This document shows positions 11,995 to 24,767 of a stretch of 64,000 nt of DNA, one piece after another. The translations under genes were made by a program, and so were the position numbers. Positions within the stretch are counted from its first letter, which is position 1; each line of letters starts with the position of its first letter. Source of the stretch: Sipunculus nudus (lineage: Eukaryota > Annelida > Sipuncula > Golfingiida > Sipunculidae). The stretch lies in contig CM049317.1 in NCBI GenBank assembly GCA_026874595.1, positions 25,694,401-25,758,400 on the forward strand, read 5' to 3'. The notes under the pieces were generated by a model. That model made no database searches, was not told where the DNA came from, and worked only from the letters and a program-made list of their open reading frames with translations.

Positions 11995-12899
11995 TATGTT
12001 TGATATATATATGTATATATATGTGTGTGTGTGTGTGTGCATGTGCCAATCATTTTTACCTCAATGTATAGGAAAATAAGTGTCTAGGAAATTATACGGG
12101 TGGGAGCTACCTTCCCGGATAACCTAAATGACTAGAGATTACCACTGCTTATAGAAAAAAAATAAGACATCCCCTGAAGAAAACTGTGAAGGTACATACA
12201 CATTTATAACACTTAAACAGTATGTGCATTATCTCACGCCATTAGTTCATTTGTTTGGCTGAATGCAACATTTTCCTGGCGAAACCATCCCTGTACACTG
12301 ACAATCTCCAATTCACCTGTGTCATTCATTGTTATGGTTCTGTGTGTGAGTAAATACAGTCCATGTGTGTCTGTCTACCATAACAAGACTGTAGACCGTA
12401 ACTAGAATTCTGATCTTGCGCTTGCACAATTCCAAAACTAGGGAAATTTTATGACAGAAAAAAAACTGAGAAACACTGTGTTGATGCTTGAAAAAATCTT
12501 GATTTGAAAAGTAGCGCGGTATGGCCACCAGTTGGCGTGCGCACTATGTCTATATTTGTACCACTGATCTCGCAAACCTTACATCACTTATGTAAAGGAG
12601 TACTCAAACGGTTTACAATGAAATATTTGCAGAAATGATCATATTTTAAGGAGAAAAATTCAAGCTATATATATAAAGCATATAACACCATATGTGTATA
12701 TTAAATATACTTGTTATGTGAATAGGTACATTTAATATAAACAAAAAAAATAAGACGATCCCAAACTGTTCAGAGAAATTAGTTTGTGTGTTTAGTATGT
12801 ATATACAATTAAAAAATAACCTTTCTTATCCTCTTTTCCCTTCTTACTTTGTTTATGTTTCGGTCACAGTTTATTCATTCAACGTTTTAAATAGCATTT

Positions 12900-13070
12900 T
12901 AATACAAGCTGAAAGACATGTCAAAACTGAATAAAAAAATTGGCACCATGTTTTTAAGGCTTCATAGAAAGGTGAAGAACAAAAATGGATGGGGTGTCAC
13001 ATTTTTACAAACAAAATTTACTCAGGACGAATTTGCTACATATGCCCCTACACTATACACGATATACCTA
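12900..13070 (-). repeat. Inverted relic resembling the 3' flank of gene 1
   Basis: On the minus strand it shares 'ggggcatatgt', 'gtaaaaa' and 'catggtgccaatttttt' in the same order and spacing as 9187-9300. No coding exon was found beside it. Confidence 0.5.
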
Positions 13071-15236
13071 TTTGAAAATACATTGAAGAAGGAAATTTGT
13101 TTTCTGTCACGTTATATTGTGCATATTGATGATGTTATTCCAGTGTTACAGAGTGGTAATTTTTAATATGAATGTATAGTATAAGCATGCATTTGTCGAT
13201 ATAACTGCTTGAAATATTTCTGACTTATACCTGTTATACCATTATCTTAACATCTTATTTCCGATTTTATTCTTGTTTTACCCTTAGATACATCTGTACA
13301 TTTCTATGTCACATTGGGATATGAATAAGTATGCAGATTTCATTTAATATTACTTTCCGGGAAAGCAATGTATAATACTTATGCAATAAACTTGTCTAGC
13401 TGAAGAACTCCCAGGTTTGGTTTGATTTTATTCATGAGATTAAGAGAAAAATGGCAGCATGTTCAATTAACACTGTTAACCTGAAGAGCAACATGCCTTA
13501 AGTAGCAGCGGGACATGTACAGTGACATTCATGGAGGAAGGTGTTTTATGAAGCAACGTTAGTCCAATTGTACGCTCTCGTTACCAGCAGTAGATATTGG
13601 ATTTCATGGCCATTGAGTATAATGGGGTCTCATGCTACAACCAATCCTTGAGTCAAGTGTCGGACTGAAGAGTACATAGTTTGGTTATATGAAGCATGCC
13701 AGTGGCCATGGAAAGCAAAGGTTGGTTTTTAAGTTGATTTGCCGTGTACGAAGGTTAATTGAAAAAAAAATATTATGGGGTCCCTCTAACACGTGTTAGC
13801 TTATGTCGTCAGAACCCGAAACCCGAAGTAGTGGACATTTTGAAATTAATGTTTATAGGGTTTAGTATATGACGCAAATACAGTTATTGTTTATAGTCAG
13901 GATCGAGCCATGTGTGATTTGAGATTGTATGTTCGACTATCGATTCACTTGACTTTTTATTCTGGATTCTCGTGGGGCCTGACCCAGCCCCACGACCCCC
14001 AGCTTCGTTCAGCAGCCGACGACCAATCTTCTCCGCGCCAACAGCTGACGACCGATCAATCAGTTACCAAGTTCAGGTCTGGCCCCAAAACACACCTTTA
14101 TACAAGCCTCTGTCCCGTGATGGATTACCAAAAAATGGTTACTGGAACTAGACATATACTGCCCTACAGATCATTCCTGTTAGTGCTAAAGAGGGTACAT
14201 GAACTTTACTATACACAACATTCATATTACCTGAATAATAATAATATATACAATGACAAATATTTTTACTTGAACAACGAAGCTACATAAGTAACATCTG
14301 TGTGATCTGCTGCTTATAAAATAAAATAAAATGTATTCTATCTGCTTGCCTCGTGACTCGCGCTGTGTACATAGTACAACATGTCCACATACAGATACAC
14401 AGAGATCCGACCACCCACAGTCTCACGCTGAAGTATCCTTGTTTACCAGACGAGGCTAAAATCACGCAACACGCACAGACAGTTCTTTTTTTTTATTTAG
14501 AACCAATGTCTTTCACAGCTGATGTGTCCTAAATCATCCAATGCTAGGTAATTGAATATGCTTCCACCCAGAGATATCCAGTTACGCGTTTGAATAAAGT
14601 CCTCAGTCTGTTCCTGGAAGCGTCCAACACAGGTATAAATTCTTCAGAATGCCAGTCCGTCAGCAAAAAGCGACACTCACTCGCTTTTAGACATAATCTC
14701 TCAGCTTTTTTGACTCTGATGCACGCAGGCCTGCCCTTGGACTGTAGACCTTGTCAGGCTTTACCAGAACTATCATAGTGACTAGGCACTTCTTGAATAT
14801 CGTCGACTTCACGACTTATTTTTGCTTGCTGACGTCACAACCGCTCGTCTTCTCACAACTTCTCACTATGCCAACTGTCAAAAACAATGAGTTCTAATAT
14901 ACACGTCTAAAGAGATGCACCCTAAGAAAAAGAAAAAAAAATTTAACAGGTGCTTTGCCTTTGAAATCTACAACAAACATTCGTTACTATAGAGACGATT
15001 CCGACGGAATCGGACTGCACTGAAATTACTACAAATGAGACACGTGTACTCCCTAACCACTAAACTCCTTTGAAAAAAACATCAAATGAGACAGGTGTGT
15101 TCTTAAACTATATCTTCTCACGCTTATATCGAAATATGATACTCCATATAAATGTACAATAAAATATCAAAACACGCATCTGGTTATATTCCCTACTAGA
15201 ATATGCTAAACAATGCCTATGTCACAATTCTCTGGT

Positions 15237-15241
<5 letters not shown>

Positions 15242-15307
<66 letters not shown>

Positions 15308-15324
15308 CACAAATACACACACAC

Positions 15325-15362
<38 letters not shown>
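15242..15362. repeat. (TA)n microsatellite pair with CA-rich spacer
   Basis: Two long TA runs (15242-15292 and 15330-15362) separated by an ACA-rich stretch. Confidence 0.95.
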
Positions 15363-15366
<4 letters not shown>

Positions 15367-15659
15367 GAAAACACTCCCATTCTAAAATGGAAATGCTTAA
15401 GGTTGATCAAGCCCGTGCTTGGAAGAATACTTTCCAACATACAGACAGATGGGATCGGTTTTTGAGGTTATCCTATTAACCCACGATTGATTATATATAT
15501 CTGTTTCATGTATTGTCCGTGCAAGATACAAGCGAACAGCCATGGATGCCAACTGCACTTCTATTCTAGATGGAACATCGCTTACTTTTGCCGGGGATAA
15601 AAAACAAACAAGAAAAAAACATGCGCGGCCTTGGTGGAGCCGTGCGCCTTCCTTGTCCC

Positions 15660-15835
15660 CTTGAGTGTACAACCGCCAACTGAACCTCGATAAAATGGTC
15701 GTCTTTTCGAGGCGGTCGTATAAGCGGGCTCTGATAATATGGACAAAAAGAATCAGGACGGTGAAAATGTGGCCATTATTTTGAGGCGGTCACTAAACCT
15801 AGGTAGCCTTTGGTGAGGTTTAACTGTACTTTACA
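15660..15835. mobile_element. MITE-like element (pogo/Tc1-type ends)
   Basis: Left end has 'aactgaacctcgataaaatggtcg'-type sequence. The right end read in reverse has 'acagttaaacctc'. Internal 'gaggcggtc' repeats occur. Similar ends occur at 21690 and 29990. The superfamily is an inference from the terminal CAGT-AAACC motif. Confidence 0.5.
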
Positions 15836-17554
15836 AAGGAAATTACATTCTGCATGATAAGTGAATTTTTAATATTGGAATAAAAGCTCATTGCAGGGAT
15901 TTGACTTTAAAGTGTTGTTTAAAAGATAACATGACGAATCGTGTTATATTCCACTCTCGATCTAACATTCACAGAACATCTCTTTCTTTCATGTCTTATT
16001 GACGAGCAAGGTAAATCTAAACAATGTCGAACCTGCCAAAATGACAAGTACAGAAATTCTGTGATTAAGTAAAAGTGTACTTGGGGTTAATGCATGCACA
16101 GATTCTTCCCTCTGTGCATGTACCCATTATATACAGCGGATGAATTGTAAATACACTTCACCGGGAAGGATATTTGGTGAGGATGTTTGATATACTTATC
16201 TACTTCAATATCGCAAAAACAAATGTATTGGCACCGGCCGTACAAGTCCTTATTAAAGCACCATGTAACACGCTGGGCGTGATCTCCATGGGCACAAAGA
16301 CCCGCTGACGTCACAGCATAAGAGATCAACATGGCCGTCGCACCCTTCATTCTGACCTCTCTGTTATAGGTTACACAGTCAGTATTGGATGCAAAACATC
16401 TGAGCCTAAATGCCTGAATACAACAAGTTGGAAGAACTTTTTTTTATCCAAGCCATCACACTTTAACTCGGCACGAGTGGAAAAATAGGTCACTCAAATA
16501 AAAAGTGACACCATCCCTAATGATATATTTTCTTTTAAAATATTTATAGCGTATTTTAGCTGGAAACAAAAATGTTTTTAAACAGTTAACTATTATGAAA
16601 TAAATATTTTAATAATCTCAGTTCATAAGTGATTTATCGATAAATATTAGACATTGACCAATCGCTGCCAAAGCACGTACATATTTGTTGCATTTTTTTA
16701 AAACATATGTTTATTTTGCATATGACACAGTTTGCTCCCTGCTTTGCTTTAATGAGAAACTATTATAACACCTGACAATCAGCTGAATAATTAATTGATG
16801 GGGTCTAAACATACTGATATTTAGCAAAAACGAAAGTCATCACTGTGGAAATTGATTATATGAACTAAAATAGAGAAGTAACGAGAGTTCAGAGACCAGT
16901 ATGTTCAATTTTATATTTTTTTTCTCAATTAAGTTAAATTAATTAATAATGCTATCCAAGGAAAGGTGAACATTATAAAACCACAGTAAAGGGACGAGAC
17001 ACACACAGTATAACCAAGAGACACACAATACAGCAAGTATTACATGAATTTATCATCTTGAAAGGCTTGCTCGTCTCCATATATCCACGCACTAGATATG
17101 AGAATAACACCATACAATATTCACTGGAACTGGAAGATAAGTATAGATACATATACGTATTAATCCTGTTTCGTGACGTTTCCGGCTATGTTTCCCATGG
17201 TATTTAATGGCATTACCACTATCACAACCACGACCTCCCACTTTAATACGTTGCTCGCCGTAAACGATATAGTTTCTTTTGTGTAGGCCATATCATGAAA
17301 TTAAGTAACTAATGCAAATCTGGTAGAACAAATATAGCAAGGATTATGGATGGTATATCAAACAAAAATTGCAGAAGTTCTGGGCGATACTAATTATTCA
17401 ATTGTCATAAGCATCAGCAAAACAAAAACATAACATAAACGTACCTGTATCATTCTTTCATTATCATAAGAATTCATATAGTAAACATAATCAAATAAGG
17501 AAAACCTGTTTATGTGTAACAACTGACTTGTGAAATTGACAAATTTATATCTGA

Positions 17555-17700
17555 TCGGAAAATGCTTTCTCCCTAATTGCTGTCTAAATCCATTGTTTTC
17601 ACCGTACTCTTTCGATAATGTCTTAGTGATGTAGCAAGTTTTTTTTTCAGTTAACAGTCCTCTACATACAATCTGCAACAAACTTATTTAATAAATAACT
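17555..17700 (+). repeat. Duplicated intron sequence upstream of the pseudogene
   Basis: Shares 'aaaatgctttctccctaat' and following blocks with 1-110, marking the 5' side of the duplication that produced the pseudogene from a gene 1-like unit. Confidence 0.65.
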
Positions 17701-17939
17701 AAAAATGTTCTCAGAAAGCGCAGACCTTCTCCATGCAGCTCTTTACTATATATGGCATTGTGAGGAATGCAACATCTTTCCTTATAAAGAAGTCCTTATG
17801 CTGTACGTTGATTTACTTACACCTTTTGTGGAAACGGCACGAACACGTGGAGTGACATCATTGATTGTTCTCTGTGACGTCAAGACTCGCACACCCAAGA
17901 TGACAATATCGTCGCCTGCTACACTCCCCGTATAAAGAA

Positions 17940-18110
17940 ATGTGCTATATAACCCAGAAAGCACGAGCTCATTGCCAGAATATCATGAAAATTTCATCAA
18001 AATCGGTTTATAACTTTTTGAGTAATACTGCTAACAGACAAACAAACACATAAAAAACAACTCCTCCAAAACATAACCCCGCCGCTTAGGGGAGGTTATA
18101 ATTATTGTAG
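17940..18110. mobile_element. Retrotransposon-like 3' fragment
   Basis: Contains 'catcaaaatcggtttataac', 'gacaaacaaacac' and a C/G-rich end near 18075-18100, a combination typical of decayed invertebrate non-LTR tails. No ORF. Assigned from general appearance only. Confidence 0.35.
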
Positions 18111-18459
18111 TATGAAAATAATAATAACAACAATAATAATAAGAAGAAGAAGGAGAAGAAGAAGAAAGGTATATCTTTAATTCTGTTGCTCTGTATTGAT
18201 TCATCGCAGGTCAATCATTCTGCCTGTATAATGGAAGTCTCAGCTTGTCAAAAGCGAGACAGTTCAGCTTTAGGAATTGTCTTTTTTGGCCATCGACAAA
18301 GATCAAGATCCCAACACAGCTCTGCGAAGCCTAATAAAAAAGGAAACTAGGATAAACAATGTCTGGATCGGCGGCAAAAATGTCCCTATGTATTGGTCCT
18401 GCATTCTACGTGAGTGATTTGTATTTTTTCTTAATTGCATTAGTTACAATTCAATAATT

Positions 18460-18462
<3 letters not shown>

Positions 18463-18501
<39 letters not shown>
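18463..18501. repeat. (TA)n microsatellite
   Basis: TA run before pseudo-exon B, in the same position as the TA run at 1087-1125 before exon B of gene 1. Confidence 0.95.
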
Positions 18502-18503
<2 letters not shown>

Positions 18504-19169
18504 CATTTTTACTGATGGGTCTGGCCTGAAGATATATTTCAGGGCTGTTATGAAGAATCTAATAAGACAGCTGTGAACCAAGTCGGTGTAAATGTACGGA
18601 GTGTTGAGGAATTTGAGTCAAAGTGTGACGTGTATGACTTCTTAAATAATACGATAAAATTATTAGATTTATCATCAAGACAGTCCCCCTGTATTTTCCA
18701 GGCCTTTATTTGAAAGCAAGGTCATAACTAACTGATTTTAAAGGTACCTCACTTGTGTTGATTTTTTCTTATTTGAGAAGCTTTAATGTCAGTAAAAGTA
18801 AAACCAGTAGACTTAAGATGTTATTTTACTCTTGTCTTCACCTGTAAATTATTTTCACATTAGATTTTATTTCTGTTGTCAAGGGGTCTCCTGTAGACTT
18901 GGCCTGAATGGGTGTCTGAATGGGATACATTTCTGTGGAACTGGCAGATCAAATAGAGCCTGCTTTGCCCGAAGCACAATATCAAGCAGGTGCAAACATC
19001 TTTTAAATTATGTAAATTTAATGTGGAATATCACTATAAACTATTACAATTTATTATTGTAGCTAATATCGGTCACATAATTAAACAAAAGCATACAAAT
19101 CAGTATATAACAACATAAAAGAAAATGATGAGGGATTAAATATAAGATATGTTTTACCAAAGGAGTATA

Positions 19170-19370
19170 CCTTGGAGTACCTGACTGGATTTTCTGCTAC
19201 GATTATTTCATTTTATTAGCATTATATGGTTATGTTTAGCTGTAGTTCAATATTCAGCCAAATGTTTAAAAGGGTTGTGTACTTCACAGATTTACAACAC
19301 ATGATGTAAATGTGGAGGTATCAGTGAACGTATCAGCTATATATTCTTCTCATGGGAGCGTAAGGTTAGC
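19170..19370. repeat. Three-copy dispersed repeat, copy 3
   Basis: Diverged copy of 3575-3800; shares the 'tagctgtagttcaatattca' and 'gttgtgtact' blocks and the following spacing. Confidence 0.5.
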
Positions 19371-21685
19371 TTAACGTGTTTACTTTTCTAGTATAAATAC
19401 AGACCTTGGATTATCCAGTTTTAATTTCTAACTATTAAAATCGTAGTAAGGAGAAATAACCAATTTTGCCACTGCTGTATCAATCGTACCACTGTGACTC
19501 TAGTCACAAACTAGTCTTGATTGCCAGTTGTTTCAGTGCATAGCTTTTGTGCTTAGTGCAGTTGCGCTTATCTCTATGCTACATGATTAAAACATTTATA
19601 ATTTTTATATGTCGACTTGGTGTTTCTGGCTTTGCAAGTGACCCAAAGATGAAGTAATTACAATGGGCATAATGCATGGCTGTTGAGCCATGTGCTGAGT
19701 ATTCAATTTTTTATGATGTGAAACACTGCGTTACATGTCATATCGTGGTCATATAACGTATAAAAGTCGTTTACCATATCCAAATCAATTATTTATTCTT
19801 ATACATAAATCAGTTTTGTTAACGTTTTGATTTGTCACACATACACAAATTATATACCAGCATATTTTGTGCCAGTGTTGTAAACTCGATAATCATGTAC
19901 ATCTGATATTTTAGACCCAGACTCATGCAATGGACTTTACCCAAAACCAAGTGTGTTCTTTAATAACAGCTAAACCCGTGTTTTGCATACAACGTGACAT
20001 GTATTTTACGAAAGTTAATCTCCACAATTTGGTAACCAACACAAAACTTCATTCTCAAATGTGTTAATTTACGCAGAGATTCGCAAAATTATGGAATATT
20101 TATTTTTACGCTTGGATTTGGAACTGTTATAACATGAAATCATTCTTTAACAAACCATTTATCTTGAAACTAACAAGACTTATCGAAAAAAGATCACATT
20201 TTTTATAAACAAAATGTATCTATGTGTTTAATCCATTAATTTCGCTTACACTTGTATTCATATGCCTAGGGAATTTTTGATTTTATGAATATAAGCTTTA
20301 TTATAAAAAATGACTGCTACACTGAATACGGACGAGCTCTCATGTGTTAAAAGGGTGATCATTGTTTTGTAAAACTCCCTGCATTCCGCATCCGTAGGTA
20401 CGAGTTCCGTACAAGATCTTGTTTTAGGAATCTTGTCATAGTAAGTCTGTTGGACAATAGCATAAGGGGAAAATACGGCTAAGATGGAGGTCAGTTCTTA
20501 CTCACTCCAACTGCTCTAATATGAGGGTTATATCAATAGTTTTGCTTTGTTTCTACTTGATTTAAATTTTATTTATTTAGCTGTCCTCCATCTTTCCTCA
20601 AACCAATCTTGAATGAATTTTGTCATAAATGTTGGCCTCCAGGTACTCATTTAAGCCTCAGTGTTTATTCTGAATAGATGACCGAGGACGGCGTCTGAAT
20701 GGATCATGGGTTATTCAATGGATGTATTTAAAGACGTTGAATAGTTAAAATTTCATATTTTATATAACACAATTTACAGATTTATTCATTCAGTAATGGC
20801 AAAACCTCTAAATATGGCAATATGTTAACTCACCAGTTTTTCTGACACCCTAAATATGCCATACGACGTGCACATCGAAGAGGACACCCATAACTGATAC
20901 TTTTAGGAGTAAAGTACGCTTCATTATATTAAGAGTTTACTATAAAAATGTGGAATACCGAAATGGCATGCATGGATACCGCAAAACAGACGACTTAATA
21001 GAACATGTCTTTACACGGTAAGAATGATCAAATGGCCAATGTGGAAACCAGTCGCTTTGTGGGTCGGTTTCACTTAACAATAAACAGAAAGTCGTCATGG
21101 AGGTCGATCCTTGCAATGTAAAGAAAATATTTGTTTGTAGTGGAGGTAAGATGGTTTTCATACAGACCATACTCTTCTAAAGTTTTCTTAAAAGATCATA
21201 TATCAAGACAGAAAGAAAATATATGATCAAAATATATCTAACTATATAATATAACTCGATATTAAGCTAATGAAAGCATGTGGCACTCAGTTTAAATATA
21301 TAATACATACTTTTTTGTTACCAATTTATCCACAAAAATGCACGTTATTGTTGCAAATAGTACTCAGTCTGTTCGAAGGCATATATGGTAATATATATAG
21401 TATATGTGATTCAGGTGAAGTGTCCACAGGAATTCAGACCTTTAGAAGATGCTTAAAAGTGGAGCACAATACGAGAGCATGAGGACAAGCAACAGAAACA
21501 TGTTCTTCTATTATAGGCATAATTGGCTACAGAGACCAGTCACTGGCTAAACCTACCTCTGCTAATGTTAACCAGACACTTGCATAGGTCCTAAAAGGTA
21601 GGAACATTAATGCATTAATGTAGACTACTGGATACATGCAACCAATAATGTCGAAAATTTCACCTTCTGCAAAAGAAAATACAGT

Positions 21686-21770
21686 AAAACCCGGCTAACG
21701 CGACCACCTGCAGGACCAGGCAAATCGGTCGTGTTAGCAGGGTGGTCGCGTTAGCGGGATGCATTAACAT
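21686..21770. mobile_element. MITE-like inverted-repeat element
   Basis: 'ggctaacgcgaccacc' and 'ggtggtcgcgttagcggg' are near-perfect inverted repeats about 30 bases apart. The left end TACAGTAAAACCCGG matches the end type of the elements at 15660 and 29990. Confidence 0.55.
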
Positions 21771-22089
21771 TAGTCTGCCAATATTATCGCAGGCGATAAC
21801 ATGGGTATTTCAAGTAAATGTTAAGTTGTTGTCCCTGTTTAATTTAAAATCCCAGACGGAGTGGCTAGTTTTCTTTGACTTGTACCGAGCTGAGTCTCAG
21901 CGGTCTTGATGAGTTCTATCTTCTCCTTGAGCCTGAACTCTCAAGGTTTTTTTTACGAGTCGGAGTTGAAGTCATTCTTACAGCATTGATCTTAACACGA
22001 AGATGGTCTGCTGTCGAGCACGTAGTGAGAACAGAATGAACACAACAAGTTCTAAGTGTTATTGATATGGTTCCTGCTTGATCATTGAA

Positions 22090-22700
22090 ATGTGATTTTT
22101 CACAGTTTTACTTTACTCACCTGAATGTATGCGTGTTGGATCAGTTATGTTTGCCAAAATCCTTTTTGATCAGTATGTTAAACGCTAATCCAACAGCCGT
22201 ACTCAACAAAAAATGTAACGGACCATGGATTCCAATATCTTTTGATGCGTATAGTTTGGCTAACAGGTTGTGTTACCAATCTCAACCACTTGAGTCCAAT
22301 TTGTTAATATGTCTAGGATCCATTAACACATGTTAATATTAAGACCCAGTTCTGATAGTTTTCCGATTAATTTATGGGAAAGGATAATGTTAAAGGCTAA
22401 GCTGAAATCAATGAATGAAACTCTTGCATAGGTAGATTCTCGTTAGTGGAGATGTTTTAAAATAACGGTAAAGTGTGAATGATACAGCGTCATCTGTTGA
22501 CCGGTTAATATTATAGGCGAACTGAAAAGGATAAACAGTTTCTGAAATACAGCATTTCAGATAATTTAACACCAGCCGCTCAAAACTCTTGGCAATTACA
22601 GAAGTTAATGCAACAGGGCGATAGTCATTCAAACATGATGCATGAGATTTTTTTGGGACAGGAATAATCAATGATCGTTTAAAGGGGTCTGGCACACATA
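22090..22700 (-). mobile_element. Non-LTR retrotransposon reverse transcriptase fragment
   Basis: Minus-strand translation from 22695 shows I-I-P-V-P-K-K-S, N-D-Y-R-P-V-A-L-T-S, F-E-R-L-V-L and the R-S-T-D-D-A-V segment of a LINE reverse transcriptase. After a frameshift near 22410 it continues with F-I-D-F-S-L-A-F-N, W-I-L-D and stops. Jockey/CR1-like by general pattern. Dead: truncated, frameshifted and with several stop codons. Confidence 0.85.
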
Positions 22701-23159
22701 GGTCTTCTCTCGATAATCGCCCGCTTCCTAGTTCTGTACCGGTTTTTGACGGTCTTGACTGTTCTAAATCTCTTTAATGTCAATATCACACAAACAGGGA
22801 ATAGAATGAGGGGTTAATTCAGTAAATTCATAAAAATAACTAATCTTTCACACGACCTATACATTAATTATTTTTTAAGGTGTTAATGTAATTGTTTTTC
22901 AAACATATATATCATTTATAGAAATATAAGTAACTCTGCTGCCATGAACACTATAAGCCACACATCAAAAACCTTTTAAATATAACTGTAGTAATAAAAC
23001 AAAGTACAGATAAAATAACCTCTGAGTAATAGCGAAAATCGTAGAAATAGGAAATTTAAACTTTGCTTTTGTCTTCGAGCACATTACTATGAAAGACAAA
23101 AGTTTGTTAAACGTTTTTACCCTTTTAAAACAATTTCAGTTTGTCTAATACCCCTGGGG

Positions 23160-23245
23160 GCAGCCGCTATCAAAAGGGGGGGGGGGTCTTCCTGGCCTTG
23201 GGGGAGGGGGGGGGCACCCGATATTTCTTAGGGGGGGGGCAGTTG
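23160..23245. repeat. G-rich low-complexity tract
   Basis: Several G runs of 7-9 bases. On the plus strand this could form G-quadruplexes. Not assigned to a gene. Confidence 0.7.
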
Positions 23246-24485
23246 TCATCCCTTGCCAAGGGCAGGGCCCTGATATTTTACTCCTGAAACTAAATACAGA
23301 CCAAGCTGGAGAGTTATGCAAGAAAGCTATTGGCCAAGGAATCTAATACTTACAAAAGGAATTAGGTTCACGTCTGTTCGCAATGTTCGCAAAGGTGCTT
23401 ATGCCCGCAGTGACAAAGGCCATATGAGAATAAATTATTTTTAATGAACATAAATTTTGAGTGATTTTTCCGTTTTAAATGACTTGCACAGAGGTAAGAC
23501 CGAGGACAGCCGAACTGCCTTCGGCAATGACCTCCAACACTACCATTGTTCTAATGAGTAATGCTTGCTTTCAGTGAGGGATTTGAGCCTGTCGGGCCTT
23601 TCATTGGAAAGCGGCTCTCACCCACGTGCGTGGTCAGTAAAAGAGAAAAAAACACGTTTCACGCTTTATGAAATGCATAGAGTACAACCCAGGAGGAATA
23701 ATGACACAACCTAATTCAAGGTCCCAATTTCACGAACAGGCGTGGGTTGGGGTGGCGTGGTGTGGAAAAGTGTCAAGGGTTTTAGGCCTCAACATTTGTC
23801 TGATATGATGAAAAAAAAAGGTTGCGGCTGTTGAAAATGAATACGGACCCTCTGCATGGAGTGCCCTTGGGTCCGCTTCTGCTACTTACGAGGTATGCAT
23901 ATTTCTGTTTCTTTCTTCAGGAACAGTTTCCTTGCAACGTACATTTAATAAATCTTTCATGTGTTCCTCACATAAACCTAATCCTTATACATCCAACGAT
24001 AGAATCCAGTCAAATATCATCAAAAACCTGAATGCCCCCGCATCTCATTCCGGTAAGCAATGTAAACACCATCACTGACCAGGTCTACAAGGTAAACATA
24101 CCAGGCTATGAATTTCTTGCCACAAGGACAGCCCCATAAAATAAATGTTGAAAATATTGGAGCGACTGCAGGATGACTCGAGCAAAATTAAGATACAAGC
24201 AGCTGGACATAGAAACGTTTTCTGTTCACAGAAGTGTTTTGCCTCACTGAAGTGCGTGAGTTATTCTGTACTCGTGCAAAAATGTTTATACATATCTTCT
24301 TGCGACAGTTTCCCACTGAAAACCTATATTTTCTGTAAACTTTGAGAATAAAAAAAATGAGCCAACATTTCACATCTCAGTTAATAAATCTCCCCAACCC
24401 CGGTAATAAGCCCGGTTTACCGGGTCCATCCGCTAGTAGGTTATAATTCGCATCTTCATCTGATCAATTGTACATCGGTCTACAA

Positions 24486-24563
24486 AGTCTGGTCAAAAGG
24501 AGTGGGACCGTGAACAGGGCCGACTGGCTCTCTACTACTAATACTCGCTGAGAATGGCATGTG
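24486..24563 (+). pseudogene. Relic of receptor exon E (3' end)
   Basis: Matches the end of gene 2 exon E: the 'ctactaatactcgctgagaa' block against 'gcaaccaatactcgctggca', followed by GTGGGTAAG and matching intron sequence. The tryptophan codon of the W-x-W motif is now TGA. No partner exons were seen nearby. Confidence 0.75.
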
Positions 24564-24592
24564 GGTAAGCCTTCATCTGTAATGAAACAATT

Positions 24593-24648
24593 CTGCCTCT
24601 TTGCAAATCAAATTGATAATCAACGGATCAAGAACTTTGATTTGCAAA
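24593..24648. repeat. Inverted repeat 1 of a twin-palindrome structure
   Basis: Arms 'tctttgcaaatcaaa' and 'tttgatttgcaaaga' flank a loop containing 'gataatcaacggatcaagaa'. Confidence 0.85.
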
Positions 24649-24651
24649 GAA

Positions 24652-24767
24652 TGTCGATGCATACACATTATATATCGATAGAATTTCACTTTTCTAGATG
24701 GATAATCAACGGATCAAGAACTTTGGAAAAGTGAAATTCTATCGATATAAAATGTGTATGTATCGAC
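24652..24767. repeat. Inverted repeat 2, 41-base arms with the same loop
   Basis: Left arm about 24652-24695 and right arm about 24724-24767 differ at only a few positions. The loop again contains 'gataatcaacggatcaagaa'. Confidence 0.88.

Larger units (their letters stand above)
9436..17550. other. Intergenic, no gene recognised
   Basis: Holds an (AAT)n tract (10181-10219), a TC/TA microsatellite, an imperfect palindrome (11885-11957), a minus-strand relic of the gene 1 3'-flank (12900-13070), a MITE-like element (15660-15835) and further TA runs. Short ORFs here show no family resemblance. Confidence 0.6.
18210..21650 (+). pseudogene. Pseudogene of the CTLD/WSC receptor (gene 1 sister)
   Basis: Decayed copies of exons A (18210-18409), B (18512-18640), C (18883-18989), D (21023-21145) and E (21415-21650) lie in gene 1 order. 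Lesions: a one-base insertion in A after a Cys-to-Ser change; loss of the acceptor G, a one-base deletion and a Cys-to-Gly change in B; an internal deletion in C; a short deletion in D; a TGA and other stops in E. Exons F, TM and tail were not found downstream. It keeps the CCC that gene 1 lacks in exon A, so gene 1's deletion occurred after the duplication. Confidence 0.85.

Noticed and set aside
13910-14290. 126-codon ORF
   Set aside because: No recognisable domain, no family resemblance and composition like its surroundings. Probably chance.
15213-15479. ORFs of alternating Ile-Tyr
   Set aside because: Translation of (TA)n microsatellites. The same applies near 1087, 3320, 3500, 31040, 44220 and 60560.
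16332-16368. Possible signal-peptide exon for the 18-kb pseudogene (M-A-V-A-P-F-I-L-T-S-L-L, stop)
   Set aside because: Only the M-A-x-A start resembles genes 2 and 3. It stops after 12 codons and lacks the A-T-K and C-x-x-G end and a donor.
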